Shown here: positions 26,848 through 35,521 of the stretch, in pieces
How the letters are laid out: every line of letters starts with the position of its first letter
Position numbering within the stretch: position 1 is the stretch's first letter
Origin: Acinetobacter terrestris
Lineage (GTDB): Bacteria; Pseudomonadota; Gammaproteobacteria; Pseudomonadales; Moraxellaceae
Reading direction: 5' to 3'
DNA length: 50,354 nt
Assembly: GCF_004331155.1 (NCBI RefSeq)
Contig: NZ_SJNZ01000025.1
Coordinates: 1-50,354 of the forward strand
Notes under the pieces: generated by a model
Told to the model about the DNA's origin: nothing
The model's database searches: none
Seen by the model: only the letters and a program-made list of their open reading frames with translations
Made by a program: the position numbers and the translations under genes

Positions 26848-27893
26848 TGTTTACAATCCATTTTTATACTTTGTATCAGGGGGAGAACCTGTACTACAGC
26901 AGTGGGTACGGGGCGCTTTAAAACTAAGTGCAATTTTTCAGCAATCAATTCTGCAATTAAATTAATTCCAGTATGTTGTGTATAAGCAAAACCGCCAGCG
27001 GGACGTGGGTTAATTTCTAAAATATGCCAGGCTCCCTGATTATCTTGCTTGAATTGAATATTGATCAACCCATCGCACTGGAAATATTCTACTAAAATTT
27101 CACATATTTCATGACATGGATGCTCGATATAGCATTCTTGATAAAATTTAAATTTTATCCGAGTCACTAAGGCTAGAATTTTGCCATTACTGCAGGCAAT
27201 ATCCACAGAACATTCTTGCCCTTGCAAAAAGGGCATAATCAAATACTCGATAGGCGGATCTAATTGAGCATAAGCTTCTATAAACTGTTGTGTATTACAT
27301 AGAGTATTAGATTGAAATTTCATAAAATATGAAACGTCATCGCTTAATTGCACAAAACCTGCACCATATACGCCATAAACGGGCTTTGCACAAATAACGC
27401 TATATCGTTTTTGATATTCATCAATAGCGTGCTTTAATTCATTCACATGAGCAACTTTTGCAGCAGAAATGCTAGGTAAGTTTAAACCTTCGCAAATTTG
27501 TCCAAATAAAAATTTATTATTAATGTTTTCATGCTGACTAATGTCTCTAGCACCAGTCACTAATTGAATATCATGACGAGAAAACTCTTCACGAAACTGC
27601 TCAATAAATTGACTATGCTTTCCACAAAATAAAAGGTGAATAGAATGCTCTTTACATTGTTCTAATAACCAGTCTGAACTGTCCTTAACAACCGGTTGTT
27701 GAAAAAAATAGTCAGCATGCAACTTCAGTTCAGGACGTTGTTTACTATGAGAACAAAAAATAGTCAGATGGGAGGACAAATTTGAGTTTTTTAATAATTG
27801 AATAATGTCATTTTGACAGGAATAACTTTCAGCAATCCAGATATTGTAGTGCGATTTCACAGTAGATTCGATCTCAATTTTCTTTAATACCAA
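26844..27893 (-). CDS. ATP-grasp domain ligase of the Ter biosynthetic module
   Basis: A 349-residue ATP-grasp enzyme. A Rossmann-like N-terminal domain is followed by the ATP-grasp fold, with VICAKPVYGVYGAGF near residue 167, LIMPFLQGQECSVDIA near residue 220 and the metal-binding HILEINPRPAGG near residue 293. Such enzymes join a carboxylate to an amine or thiol through an acyl phosphate. It is the first gene of the minus-strand operon. The most upstream start is a TTG at 27893 with no good Shine-Dalgarno; a GTG eleven codons in is an alternative. Confidence 0.78.
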   Translation of the reverse strand: MVLKKIEIESTVKSHYNIWIAESYSCQNDIIQLLKNSNLSSHLTIFCSHSKQRPELKLHADYFFQQPVVKDSSDWLLEQCKEHSIHLLFCGKHSQFIEQFREEFSRHDIQLVTGARDISQHENINNKFLFGQICEGLNLPSISAAKVAHVNELKHAIDEYQKRYSVICAKPVYGVYGAGFVQLSDDVSYFMKFQSNTLCNTQQFIEAYAQLDPPIEYLIMPFLQGQECSVDIACSNGKILALVTRIKFKFYQECYIEHPCHEICEILVEYFQCDGLINIQFKQDNQGAWHILEINPRPAGGFAYTQHTGINLIAELIAEKLHLVLKRPVPTAVVQVLPLIQSIKMDCKH

Positions 27894-28125
27894 TGATGAA
27901 TTTATGCTTCCATTCTACAGGGAATATATAAAATTTTTCATGTAATAAATTGAATAATTATTCAAAATAAATTTAAAGCTTTGCAAATAGATAAAAGAAC
28001 TGTTTTAGCTAGGTGGCGTAAAAAAAATATGTTAAAACAATATAGGTTTATTTAAAAAATATTTTTATATATATTTTTATATTCATATACTTAATCAGTT
28101 AAATTAAATATTACAAGAGGGTGGT
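27894..28125. promoter_or_regulatory. Divergent AT-rich promoter region of the two Ter operons
   Basis: A 232-base gap, extremely AT-rich, lies between the biosynthetic operon and the TerD-family operon. A good ribosome site (GAGGG) precedes the ATG at 28126. I see no convincing operator. The arrangement allows joint control of both operons. Confidence 0.45.
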
Positions 28126-29316
28126 ATGCAACTTATTGCGGGTGGAAACATAGCTTTAGCATCAGAAGTGGTCGAAATATCAATAAAAACAAACATTCCT
28201 AATCAAGTAGAGGTTGATTGCACTGCATATCTTTTAGCACAAACTACACAAAAAGTGCGTGGCGATCAGGACATGATCTTCTATGGACAAACTCAAACAC
28301 AGAATCAAAGTGTGGTGCTGACTCAATCTAATTCTAACGACCCATATTTAACTAAATTTAAGATTAATACCGCATTGCTGGATCCACAAATTCAAAAAGT
28401 TACTTTATGTGCCACCATTAATGAACCCAATAATTTCAGTCGCATATCTCCTATTCATATTGAACTTTTATCCGGTACTCAAACTATCGCCAATGCATTG
28501 ATTCAGACTCAGTCTAAAACAGAAAAAGCATTAATTTTGGCAGAAGTGTATAAACATAATGAGAAGTGGAAATTTAGATTTATTGATCAAGGCTTTAATG
28601 GGGGGTTAAAACCCCTGGCTGAAAATTTTGGTGTGGTGATTGATGAGACCACAACCAATACTTCACCAACACCAACACCAACACCAACACCAACAAAGTC
28701 CAATATAAATTTATCCAAGATTAAGTTAGATAAGAATAACTCGACGATTAACCTGAGCAAGAAAGGTTCAGCTTTTGGCAAAATTTCCGTCAATTTAAAC
28801 TGGAATAAATCTGCACCTAAATCTGAATCCTTTTTTCAGAAATTAACCCGCTCCCAGTCAATCGACCTGGATCTGGGTGCAATGGTGCAGCTTAAAGATG
28901 GCAATATTGATTTAGTACAGCCGCTTGGAAACCGATTTGGTGATTTTGATCGCGCTCCCTATATGAAATTAGACGCCGATGACCGCACCGGAGCGTCACT
29001 GAATGGGGAAAACCTCCATATTAATGGTACTCACTGGGATCGCATTGAGCGTATTGTAATCTACACCTATATTTATGAAGGTGCAGCTCAATGGGCTGCC
29101 ACCGATGGTGTGGTAACAATTCGTATTCCTGATCAACCCGAAATTGAGGTGCGCTTAACAGAAGGTAACCAACTAAATACTTGTGCAATTATAGAATTAA
29201 GAAATATTAACGGTGCTATTCAAGCCAATCGTGAAGTACGTTATTTTGAAGGTCAAAAAAGCTTAGACCAGTTTTATGGTTTTGGTTTTCGTTGGACCAA
29301 AGGCTCAAAAGATTAA
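28126..29316 (+). CDS. TerA-type stress protein with N-terminal TerD-like domain
   Basis: A 396-residue cytosolic protein. Residues 1-170 are a TerD-like domain that lacks most of the acidic calcium loop. A linker of repeated Pro-Thr follows (near 182-193). Residues 195-396 form the TerA domain, with SIDLDLGAMVQLKDG, DRTGASLNGENLHING and the C-terminal FYGFGFRWTKG. TerA-type proteins work with TerD proteins and TerC at the membrane in resistance to tellurite, phage and colicins; the mechanism is not settled. It is the first gene of the plus-strand Ter operon. Confidence 0.8.
   Translation: MQLIAGGNIALASEVVEISIKTNIPNQVEVDCTAYLLAQTTQKVRGDQDMIFYGQTQTQNQSVVLTQSNSNDPYLTKFKINTALLDPQIQKVTLCATINEPNNFSRISPIHIELLSGTQTIANALIQTQSKTEKALILAEVYKHNEKWKFRFIDQGFNGGLKPLAENFGVVIDETTTNTSPTPTPTPTPTKSNINLSKIKLDKNNSTINLSKKGSAFGKISVNLNWNKSAPKSESFFQKLTRSQSIDLDLGAMVQLKDGNIDLVQPLGNRFGDFDRAPYMKLDADDRTGASLNGENLHINGTHWDRIERIVIYTYIYEGAAQWAATDGVVTIRIPDQPEIEVRLTEGNQLNTCAIIELRNINGAIQANREVRYFEGQKSLDQFYGFGFRWTKGSKD
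28666..28695 (+). repeat. Hexanucleotide microsatellite (CCAACA)5 inside the TerA-type gene
   Basis: Five perfect tandem copies of CCAACA encode the Pro-Thr linker between the TerD and TerA domains. Changes in copy number would lengthen or shorten the linker without shifting the frame. Confidence 0.9.
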
Positions 29317-29358
29317 ACAAACTGAAAAAATTATATTTAATCACCCAGAGGAAAGATC

Positions 29359-29934
29359 ATGGCGATTTCATTAAATAAAGGTGGAAATCTATCTTTAAGT
29401 AAAACCGACCCATCCCTAAACCAAGTTTTGATTGGTTTGGGTTGGGATGCGCGAGCAACTGATGGCGCAGATTTTGACTTAGATGCTTCTGCCTTCTTGT
29501 TAGCTGCAAATGATAAAGTCCGTGGCGAAACAGATTTTATTTTTTATAACCAAACTCGATCGCCAGAAGGTTCTGTAGAACATACCGGTGATAACCGTAC
29601 CGGTGCAGGTGATGGTGATGATGAAGCAGTTAAAATTGATTTGGCTAAAGTTCCTGCTGACGTACAGAAGATTGCCATTACTGTGACTATTCATGATGCT
29701 GAAAGCCGTGGTCAAAATTTTGGTCAAGTGCAAAATGCGTTTATTCGCGTTGTAAATGATCAGACAAATGTAGAAATTGTCCGTTTTGATTTAAATGAAG
29801 ATTATTCAACTGAAACAGCAATGATTTTTGGTGAATTATATCGTCATAATGGGGAATGGAAATTTAGAGCCGTAGGTCAAGGCTATAATGGCGGTCTACG
29901 CGCGATGTGTGGTCAATATGGCATCAGTATTTAA
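29359..29934 (+). CDS. terD: TerD-family calcium-binding stress protein
   Basis: A 191-residue TerD domain protein. It opens with [29 protein letters not shown] and has the acidic signature [11 protein letters not shown], then [21 protein letters not shown], the calcium-binding aspartates of the family. It ends [19 protein letters not shown]. Acts in the cytosol or at the inner face of the membrane with TerC. It is 25 bases upstream of the TerC-superfamily gene in one operon. Confidence 0.9.
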   Translation: MAISLNKGGNLSLSKTDPSLNQVLIGLGWDARATDGADFDLDASAFLLAANDKVRGETDFIFYNQTRSPEGSVEHTGDNRTGAGDGDDEAVKIDLAKVPADVQKIAITVTIHDAESRGQNFGQVQNAFIRVVNDQTNVEIVRFDLNEDYSTETAMIFGELYRHNGEWKFRAVGQGYNGGLRAMCGQYGISI

Positions 29935-29955
29935 ACTTTTTTTATTAGGTAAAAA

Positions 29956-31026
29956 ATGAAACATTTCCGTTTTTCAATCATCTTTACCATTATATGTTTA
30001 GCCATTTCAGCCTATTGGGGTTTTACCCATGGCCCAGAAGCCGGTTTGTCGGCAATGTTCAAAGTTTTAGCAATCACCTCTATTCTAGCCATTATGGAAG
30101 TTTCACTATCCTTCGATAATGCGGTGGTGAATGCCTCTGTACTTAAACACTGGGACCAATTTTGGCGAACCCTGTTTTTAACTGTCGGGATTATCGTTGC
30201 TGTGTTTGGTATGCGCCTGGTATTCCCCTTACTCATTGTTGGTGTGACTGCGGACATGGGTATGATTGAGGTTGCTAAATTAGCGTTAAATGATCCTAAG
30301 TCTTATTCAGAAAAGCTTATGGCTCATCATGCTGAAATTGCAGCATTTGGTGGCATGTTCCTATTATTGGTATTCTTGAATTTCTTGTTTGATGATGAAA
30401 AAGATGAACATTGGTTTCATTGGCTTGAATCAAGACTAGCAGATTTAGGCAATATTCAGGCTATTTCAGTCTTTATTTCATTAGTTGCTCTACTTGTTCT
30501 AGCAAGCTTTATCCCTGATGCATCACGTCTAGTCGTTGTGATGGCTGGAATTTGGGGTATTGTCGTGTATGTAGGTGTAAAAGTCATTGGTCATCTATTA
30601 GAAGGCAGTAGCAATGATGATGAGTCTGAAAAATCAAATGGTGCATCTGCAACTGGTACTATCGTCAAAGGTGGTATTGGTGGTTTCTTATATTTAGAAG
30701 TATTAGATGCATCTTTTAGTTTCGATGGTGTAATCGGTGCTTTTGCAATTACCAGTGATGTGGTAATTATTATGCTTGGCCTTGCAATTGGTGCGATGTT
30801 TGTCCGTTCAATGACCATATATCTAGTTGAAAAAGGTACGCTAGATGCCTATATATATTTAGAACATGGTGCACACTATGCAATTGGTGCACTTGCGTTC
30901 ATCATGTTGGCCAGTGGCACAGGACTACATATTCCAGAGGTTATTACAGGGTTGGTGGGTGTTGCCTTCATTGTTTGGGCTGTTATCTCTTCAATTTCAT
31001 ATAGTAAAAAGCAACAATCTTCATAA
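29956..31026 (+). CDS. TerC-superfamily (DUF475-type) integral membrane protein
   Basis: A 356-residue protein with about nine membrane helices. Two repeated acidic motifs in helices, EVSLSFDNAVVNA near residue 50 and DASFSFDGVIGAF near residue 253, are the TerC-superfamily signature and may bind a metal ion. The sequence fits the DUF475 branch better than classical TerC. It sits between two TerD genes, so it is likely the membrane anchor of the complex. A hydrophilic loop of Asp, Glu and Ser near residue 220 faces the cytosol or periplasm. Confidence 0.85.
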   Translation: MKHFRFSIIFTIICLAISAYWGFTHGPEAGLSAMFKVLAITSILAIMEVSLSFDNAVVNASVLKHWDQFWRTLFLTVGIIVAVFGMRLVFPLLIVGVTADMGMIEVAKLALNDPKSYSEKLMAHHAEIAAFGGMFLLLVFLNFLFDDEKDEHWFHWLESRLADLGNIQAISVFISLVALLVLASFIPDASRLVVVMAGIWGIVVYVGVKVIGHLLEGSSNDDESEKSNGASATGTIVKGGIGGFLYLEVLDASFSFDGVIGAFAITSDVVIIMLGLAIGAMFVRSMTIYLVEKGTLDAYIYLEHGAHYAIGALAFIMLASGTGLHIPEVITGLVGVAFIVWAVISSISYSKKQQSS

Positions 31027-31052
31027 ATTAAATTTGATAAGGAAACAAAGAA

Positions 31053-31631
31053 ATGGCGATTAATTTATCCAAAGGTGGAAATATTAACCTTTCTAAAACT
31101 GCACCAACGATGAATAAAGTCGACTTGGGTTTAGGTTGGAATCCACGCGCAACGGATGGTAAAGCATTTGATTTAGATGCGGTTGCATTCTTAACGGGTG
31201 AAGATGGTAAAGTTCGTTTAGATGGCGAATTTATTTTCTTTAATCAGAAAGTTTCACCATGTGGTTCAGTGACTCATAATGGCGATAACCGTACGGGTGA
31301 TGGTGATGGTGATGATGAAACCATTTCAGTAGACCTGGCTAAAGTTCCTCAAGAAGTGGCAAAAATTGTATTTGCGGTAACGATTCATGAAGGTCAGCAA
31401 AATGGTCAAAACTTCGGTATGGTAGATAAAGCCTATATCCGTGTGATTAACCAAGATGCTAATGCAGAAGAATTAGCTCGTTTTGACTTATCTGAAGATG
31501 GTAGCACTGAAGTTGCGATGATTTTTGGTGAATTATATCGTCACAGCGGTGAGTGGAAATTCAAAGCAGTAGGTCAAGGCTTTAGTGGTGGTTTAGGTGC
31601 TTTAGCAGCAAGTTATGGCGTTGCGGTTTAA
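31053..31631 (+). CDS. terE: TerD-family stress protein (TerE-like paralog)
   Basis: A 192-residue TerD domain protein that is a clear paralog of the gene at 29359: [45 protein letters not shown] and [20 protein letters not shown] keep the calcium-site acids. It follows the TerC-superfamily gene by 26 bases, as terE follows terD in classical ter operons. The name is by position and similarity only. Confidence 0.85.
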   Translation: MAINLSKGGNINLSKTAPTMNKVDLGLGWNPRATDGKAFDLDAVAFLTGEDGKVRLDGEFIFFNQKVSPCGSVTHNGDNRTGDGDGDDETISVDLAKVPQEVAKIVFAVTIHEGQQNGQNFGMVDKAYIRVINQDANAEELARFDLSEDGSTEVAMIFGELYRHSGEWKFKAVGQGFSGGLGALAASYGVAV

Positions 31632-31640
31632 GCGACACAT

Positions 31641-31672
31641 CAAGTACTAAAAGAGTGATCTTTTAGTACTTG
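31641..31672 (+). other. Perfect 14-bp stem-loop between the terE-like and TerF-like genes
   Basis: CAAGTACTAAAAGA is followed by GTGA and its exact reverse complement. No T run follows, so it is a poor terminator. A further copy of CAAGTACTA at 31714-31722 lies just ahead of the next ribosome site and could pair with the right arm instead. Confidence 0.75.
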
Positions 31673-31737
31673 AAAGTGATTGGTATAAAATTATTTTTAT
31701 ATTGAATTATTTTCAAGTACTACAATAGAGAATAACA

Positions 31738-33024
31738 ATGCAGTTAGTTTCTGGACAAAAAATAGCGCTCAATCAACTTATTCAAAATGATAAAAAATTC
31801 ACGTTACGAGTTCAATTTAAAGCATCATTTGATGTTGATATATCAAGTTTTGGTGTGGGACAAAACGATAAACTTTTCAATGATGATTATATGACATTTT
31901 ATAATCAAATTAAGACACCAAAATCTGAAGTGCAATATGGTCAGCAAGGAAACTTGAATCTGTTTACTTTTGATTTAAATAAAATAGACGTGGTACAGAC
32001 CCCTCGATTTGTGATTTGTGCAACAGTCGCTAATGACCAGGCAACTATGCAAAATATTCAAAATGGTCAAATTGATCTTGTGAATCAGCAAGGCGAAGTA
32101 TTAGCAATATATCAATTAAATGCATCAGATTTTAGCCAAGAAAAAGCCGTCATGTTGACTGAAATTTACTTTAAAAATGATCTGTGGCGAATTGCTGCTA
32201 TAGGACAAGGCTTTAATGGTGGCTTAAGTGCTTTGGTTCGACATTTTGGTGCTGAGGTTGCAGAAGACATTGCTCTACCTATGCCAACGCTGTCCAAACT
32301 CGATTTAAAGAAAAAAGTGATTTTAGATAAAATTGAGCAGGCAGCACCACATTTATTAGATTTAACTAAAAAGTCGCTGATAAGCTTAGAAAAAAGTAAT
32401 TTATTGAACGTTAAAGCACGAGTAGCATTGGTGTTAGATTATTCAGGTTCAATGAGCCAACAATATAAATCGGGCGAGGTACAACACGTTCTAGACCGAA
32501 TTATGCCTTTGGCTTTAAATTTTGATGACGATGGTAGCTTTGAGTGTTGGGCATTTGCAGAAAAAGCCCTCCGTTTAAATGATGTGCATCTTGAGAATTT
32601 AAATAACTATATAGCTTCAGAACAGGGAGGCTATAAAAAATGGAATGCGGGAGCTGGCTATAATAATGAGCCTGCCGTTCTTGAAGAAGTATTACATTAT
32701 TTCATTAAAGAAAGTCCATCAAACCTACCTGTCTATATTGTATTTATTTCTGATGGTGGTGTGTCTGAAGCTAGAAAAATTAAAAAGATTTTACAAGAGG
32801 CATCATCACAACCCATATTTTGGCAATTTGTAGGTATAGGTGGCAGAAATTACGGTGTATTAGAGAAATTAGATATCATGGAAGGCAGAGTGGTCGACAA
32901 TTGTAATTTTTTTAAAATAGACAATATTGAAAGTATTTCTGAATCAATGCTGTACGATTTTTTACTTCGAGAATTTCCGATATGGTTAACAGAAGCAAAA
33001 AATAAAAATATCGTGAGTAGGTAG
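31738..33024 (+). CDS. TerD domain plus vWA domain protein (TerF-like)
   Basis: A 428-residue protein. Residues 1-175 are a TerD-like domain that keeps FRIGQGFNGGL-type ending (AAIGQGFNGGLSALVRHFGAEV). A linker leads to a von Willebrand A domain from about 220 with the MIDAS motif LVLDYSGSMSQQY and the later SDGGVSEARKI. Such proteins are thought to organise protein complexes around metal-dependent binding. Transcription may be modulated by the 14-bp hairpin upstream, which separates it from the preceding gene by 106 bases. Confidence 0.85.
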   Translation: MQLVSGQKIALNQLIQNDKKFTLRVQFKASFDVDISSFGVGQNDKLFNDDYMTFYNQIKTPKSEVQYGQQGNLNLFTFDLNKIDVVQTPRFVICATVANDQATMQNIQNGQIDLVNQQGEVLAIYQLNASDFSQEKAVMLTEIYFKNDLWRIAAIGQGFNGGLSALVRHFGAEVAEDIALPMPTLSKLDLKKKVILDKIEQAAPHLLDLTKKSLISLEKSNLLNVKARVALVLDYSGSMSQQYKSGEVQHVLDRIMPLALNFDDDGSFECWAFAEKALRLNDVHLENLNNYIASEQGGYKKWNAGAGYNNEPAVLEEVLHYFIKESPSNLPVYIVFISDGGVSEARKIKKILQEASSQPIFWQFVGIGGRNYGVLEKLDIMEGRVVDNCNFFKIDNIESISESMLYDFLLREFPIWLTEAKNKNIVSR

Positions 33025-33033
33025 GTAAATGTA

Positions 33034-33756
33034 ATGGCAGAGTTTAATCTTGTTGGTAGCCCAGAACCTTTTTTACATGTCAGTATGAAGCAAGGTGAAG
33101 CAATTTATTGTGAATCTGATGCCATGGTCATGGTTGAACAAAATCTTGAAGTCGGCGGTAAATTGCGTGGCGGGATTTTCCAAGCTTTTATGCGTAAATT
33201 CACTTCTGGGGAATCCTTGTTTCAACAGCAAATTAAGGCAGTCAAAGGTGCAGGAGAGTGTCTGTTATCACCGAATTTGGATGGTGACATGCAGATTCTT
33301 GAGGTAGGTCAACGACAGTATATTTTATCTGATGGCTCCTTTGTGGCAGCAACAGAACAAACTATGATTAAAGCAAAAGTCCAAAGTAATATAGGCGGTG
33401 CCTTGTTCGGGGGCACGGGAGGTTTTGTAGTCATGGAAACCAGTGGGCAGGGTAAAGTCTGCATTTCTGGCAGTGGAACTTTACTCGAGCTAGAGATTAC
33501 ACCAGAGCAAGGTGAAGTAACGATTGACAATGGTCATGTTGCGGCATGGGATGCATCCTTAAATTATAATATTGGCATTCCAAGTTCAGGTGGTGGTGGC
33601 TTTGTTGGCAATATTGTTAATAGCTTTACGAGTGGCGAGGGTTTAGTAATTAAGTTTCGTGGACATGGTAAAGTGATTGTATGTTCACGTAATCGTGCGA
33701 GTTATTTACAGTGGTTAGCTACGGCGTTAGGTCGTGGTAATTCAAATTCAAACTGA
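33034..33756 (+). CDS. AIM24/TIGR00266 family protein
   Basis: A 240-residue beta-rich protein of the AIM24 family: GGKLRGGIFQAFMRKFTSGESLFQQQIKA, a glycine-rich centre (IGGALFGGTGGFVVMETSGQGKVCISGSG) and the end KFRGHGKVIVCSRNRASYLQWLA. The fold is related to tryptophan-rich-attenuator-like trimers. Family members often sit in Ter operons and may be membrane-associated. It follows the vWA gene by ten bases and precedes the last TerD gene by twelve, so it belongs to the same operon. Confidence 0.82.
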   Translation: MAEFNLVGSPEPFLHVSMKQGEAIYCESDAMVMVEQNLEVGGKLRGGIFQAFMRKFTSGESLFQQQIKAVKGAGECLLSPNLDGDMQILEVGQRQYILSDGSFVAATEQTMIKAKVQSNIGGALFGGTGGFVVMETSGQGKVCISGSGTLLELEITPEQGEVTIDNGHVAAWDASLNYNIGIPSSGGGGFVGNIVNSFTSGEGLVIKFRGHGKVIVCSRNRASYLQWLATALGRGNSNSN

Positions 33757-33767
33757 GGGAAATTTAA

Positions 33768-34352
33768 ATGGGTATTAGTTTAGTTAAAGGTCAAAAAATT
33801 TCTTTAGAGAAAGGTGATGGTTCATCTTTAACTAAAATCTTTCTTGGAGCAGGTTGGGATGTTGCAAAAAAAGGCGGTCTATTCGGTATGTTCGGTGGTG
33901 GTGGTGATTCGATCGATCTTGATGCCTCTGCAATCATGTTTGATGATAATAACAAAGCTTTAGATAGCATTTGGTTCGGTCAATTGCAGAGTCGTGATGG
34001 CAGTATCAAACATTCTGGTGACAATCGTACCGGCGATGGCGATGGCGATGATGAAGCAATCTATGTAGATCTAACTCAAGTTCCTAGCCAAGTAAAATCA
34101 ATTGTATTTACAATCAGTAGTTTCCGTGGTCAAACTTTTGAAAAAGTTGAAAATGCTTTTTGCCGTGTAGTTGATGCCACAACGAATGTTGAAATTGCAA
34201 AATATAATCTTTCAGCAAAAGGTAACTATACAGCATTAATTATTGCTAAAGTTTATCGTCACAATGGTGCGTGGAAAATGTCAGCATTAGGCGAAACCTG
34301 TAATGGAAAAACTATTCAGGATATGGTTCCTTCAATTTTACCTATTTTATAA
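33768..34352 (+). CDS. TerD-family stress protein (TerX/TerZ-like, with glycine-rich insertion)
   Basis: A 194-residue TerD domain protein. It differs from the other two by an insertion KKGGLFGMFGGGGDSIDLDASAIMF before the acidic motif, and keeps [21 protein letters not shown]. It is the last gene of the operon; a strong terminator follows 15 bases after the stop codon. Confidence 0.85.
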   Translation: MGISLVKGQKISLEKGDGSSLTKIFLGAGWDVAKKGGLFGMFGGGGDSIDLDASAIMFDDNNKALDSIWFGQLQSRDGSIKHSGDNRTGDGDGDDEAIYVDLTQVPSQVKSIVFTISSFRGQTFEKVENAFCRVVDATTNVEIAKYNLSAKGNYTALIIAKVYRHNGAWKMSALGETCNGKTIQDMVPSILPIL

Positions 34353-34366
34353 AATATTTTTAAATG

Positions 34367-34403
34367 ACTTGATAAATCAAATGCCCGATTTATCAAGTTT
34401 TTG
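34367..34403 (+). terminator. Rho-independent terminator of the Ter operon
   Basis: A 12-base stem ACTTGATAAATC/GATTTATCAAGT with an eight-base loop runs into TTTTT. Confidence 0.92.
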
Positions 34404-34489
34404 TAAAGCAAATTTTAAATCTCTACTTGTTATGAATAGCTCTAAATTTTTAAGTCTTTTGGGCTGTGAGCTTTACATTTCTACAGTAA

Positions 34490-34605
34490 GCGTCTGATGA
34501 AATATGAAGTAGCTGAGCAGCCTAGGATTGAGTTATTCGTTAATCACAGACTTCCTGCAAGACTGAGAATTGTTTAAGTTCTTTATCCGACATAGACATC
34601 AGCAT
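34490..34605 (-). pseudogene. N-terminal remnant of an ISNCY-type transposase
   Basis: On the minus strand the frame starts MLMSMSDKELKQFSVLQEVCD and continues, past a TAA and a TAG, as RITQS-AAQLLHIS. The pattern resembles the first helix-turn-helix of ISNCY/IS1202-like transposases. Only about 40 codons are left. It marks the right boundary of the Ter region as a site of former transposition. Confidence 0.45.
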
Positions 34606-34741
34606 ATCAAACCGTGCGCTTCGATAATCGCAAAAAGTGCGTGTTTAAAAAGCAGACATTTTTATTGGTGAGAATATAGACACTTTAAATGGGTTCTAAC
34701 AAACTGATTTCGTATAATATAGATTATGTTAAATAGTGTGC

Positions 34742-34808
34742 AATTCAAAGAGGTCGTTTTCTTATAGCTTTTTAAAGGTAGCATATATTAAAAAGCTTTC
34801 TTTGAATT
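34742..34808. repeat. Nested inverted repeat in a 600-base gene-free stretch
   Basis: Outer arms AATTCAAAGA and TCTTTGAATT enclose inner arms AGCTTTTTAA and TTAAAAAGCT with a 12-base loop. The left side has a 14-base bulge. The rest of 34606-34961 shows no gene. The element could be a structured RNA, a small transposon relic or a protein-binding site. Confidence 0.55.
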
Positions 34809-34961
34809 ATTAATTATTTGAAATATTTTATTCATCAGCACTGTTCTAAATAGAAATATAAGCTGTAGTTTTCTATGTTAATTACGTTTAAATTCCAACC
34901 CTCTCATTTTCCAACTAGCTCAGGTTATAATGATGGCCTCCAAAAATATGGTTTATCTATT

Positions 34962-35198
34962 ATGAACGCCTCCAATGACCCTCTACACGGCAAAAAACTT
35001 GCTGACATTTTGGATGAGTTATTGGATTACTATGGTGGCTTTGAAGGCTTAAGTCGTAAAATTGAAATTAGATGTTTTTGTATAGATCCAAGTGTTAAGT
35101 CATCATTACGGTTTTTACGTACCACACCATGGGCACGTGAAAAAGTTGAAAGCTTATATTTGTATGTCTTACGTCAAAAAGCCAAACAAAAATCGTAG
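34962..35198 (+). CDS. VF530/DUF2132 family DNA-binding-like protein
   Basis: A 78-residue protein: NASNDPLHGKKLADILDELLDYYGGFEGLSRKI, then SSLRFLRTTPWAREKVESLYL. This is the full VF530 family pattern, a small helical protein proposed to bind nucleic acid. I placed the start at the ATG at 34962 because the conserved part begins there; an in-frame ATG at 34875 would add 29 unconserved residues. It stands alone. Its role is unknown. Confidence 0.8.
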   Translation: MNASNDPLHGKKLADILDELLDYYGGFEGLSRKIEIRCFCIDPSVKSSLRFLRTTPWAREKVESLYLYVLRQKAKQKS

Positions 35199-35521
35199 CT
35201 ATCAAAACTCAGCATAATATTTTATACCAAACAGTAAACTAAAATTATTGAATAGCCAATAATTTTGTAGACACCTTTTAATTAGTGGTGGACTGCCACC
35301 ACTCTCCTGGCAAAATTTAGTCTATATCCCTATGGTTTATTTAAAAACTTATTTTCTATCTTTACTAGGCTGTATGATCAAAATCATACTGGCACTCAAC
35401 ACTGTAAATTTGAGAATGAATCTGTACGTACAGACTCATTCCCTATCGATAAAGATATTAGAAATAGCTACATAGAGTTTATTTCTAGCTTATTCAAATT
35501 AGTCGTTCAAATTAGGCTTTA
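35199..35521. other. Convergent intergenic region with two strong palindromes
   Basis: No gene is visible. AGTGGTGG/CCACCACT with a four-base loop lies at 35284-35303. A 28-base near-perfect palindrome with core TCTGTACGTACAGA and flanks GAATGA/TCATTC lies at 35414-35441. Neither has a T run, so neither is a standard terminator. Confidence 0.7.

Noticed and set aside
27891..27893. TTG start of the ATP-grasp gene as certain
   Set aside because: No clear ribosome site supports it; the start could lie further inside, so it is stated as tentative only.
35284..35303. AGTGGTGG/CCACCACT hairpin as terminator of the acetoin operon
   Set aside because: There is no T run on either strand after the stem and it lies over 200 bases past the last stop codon.
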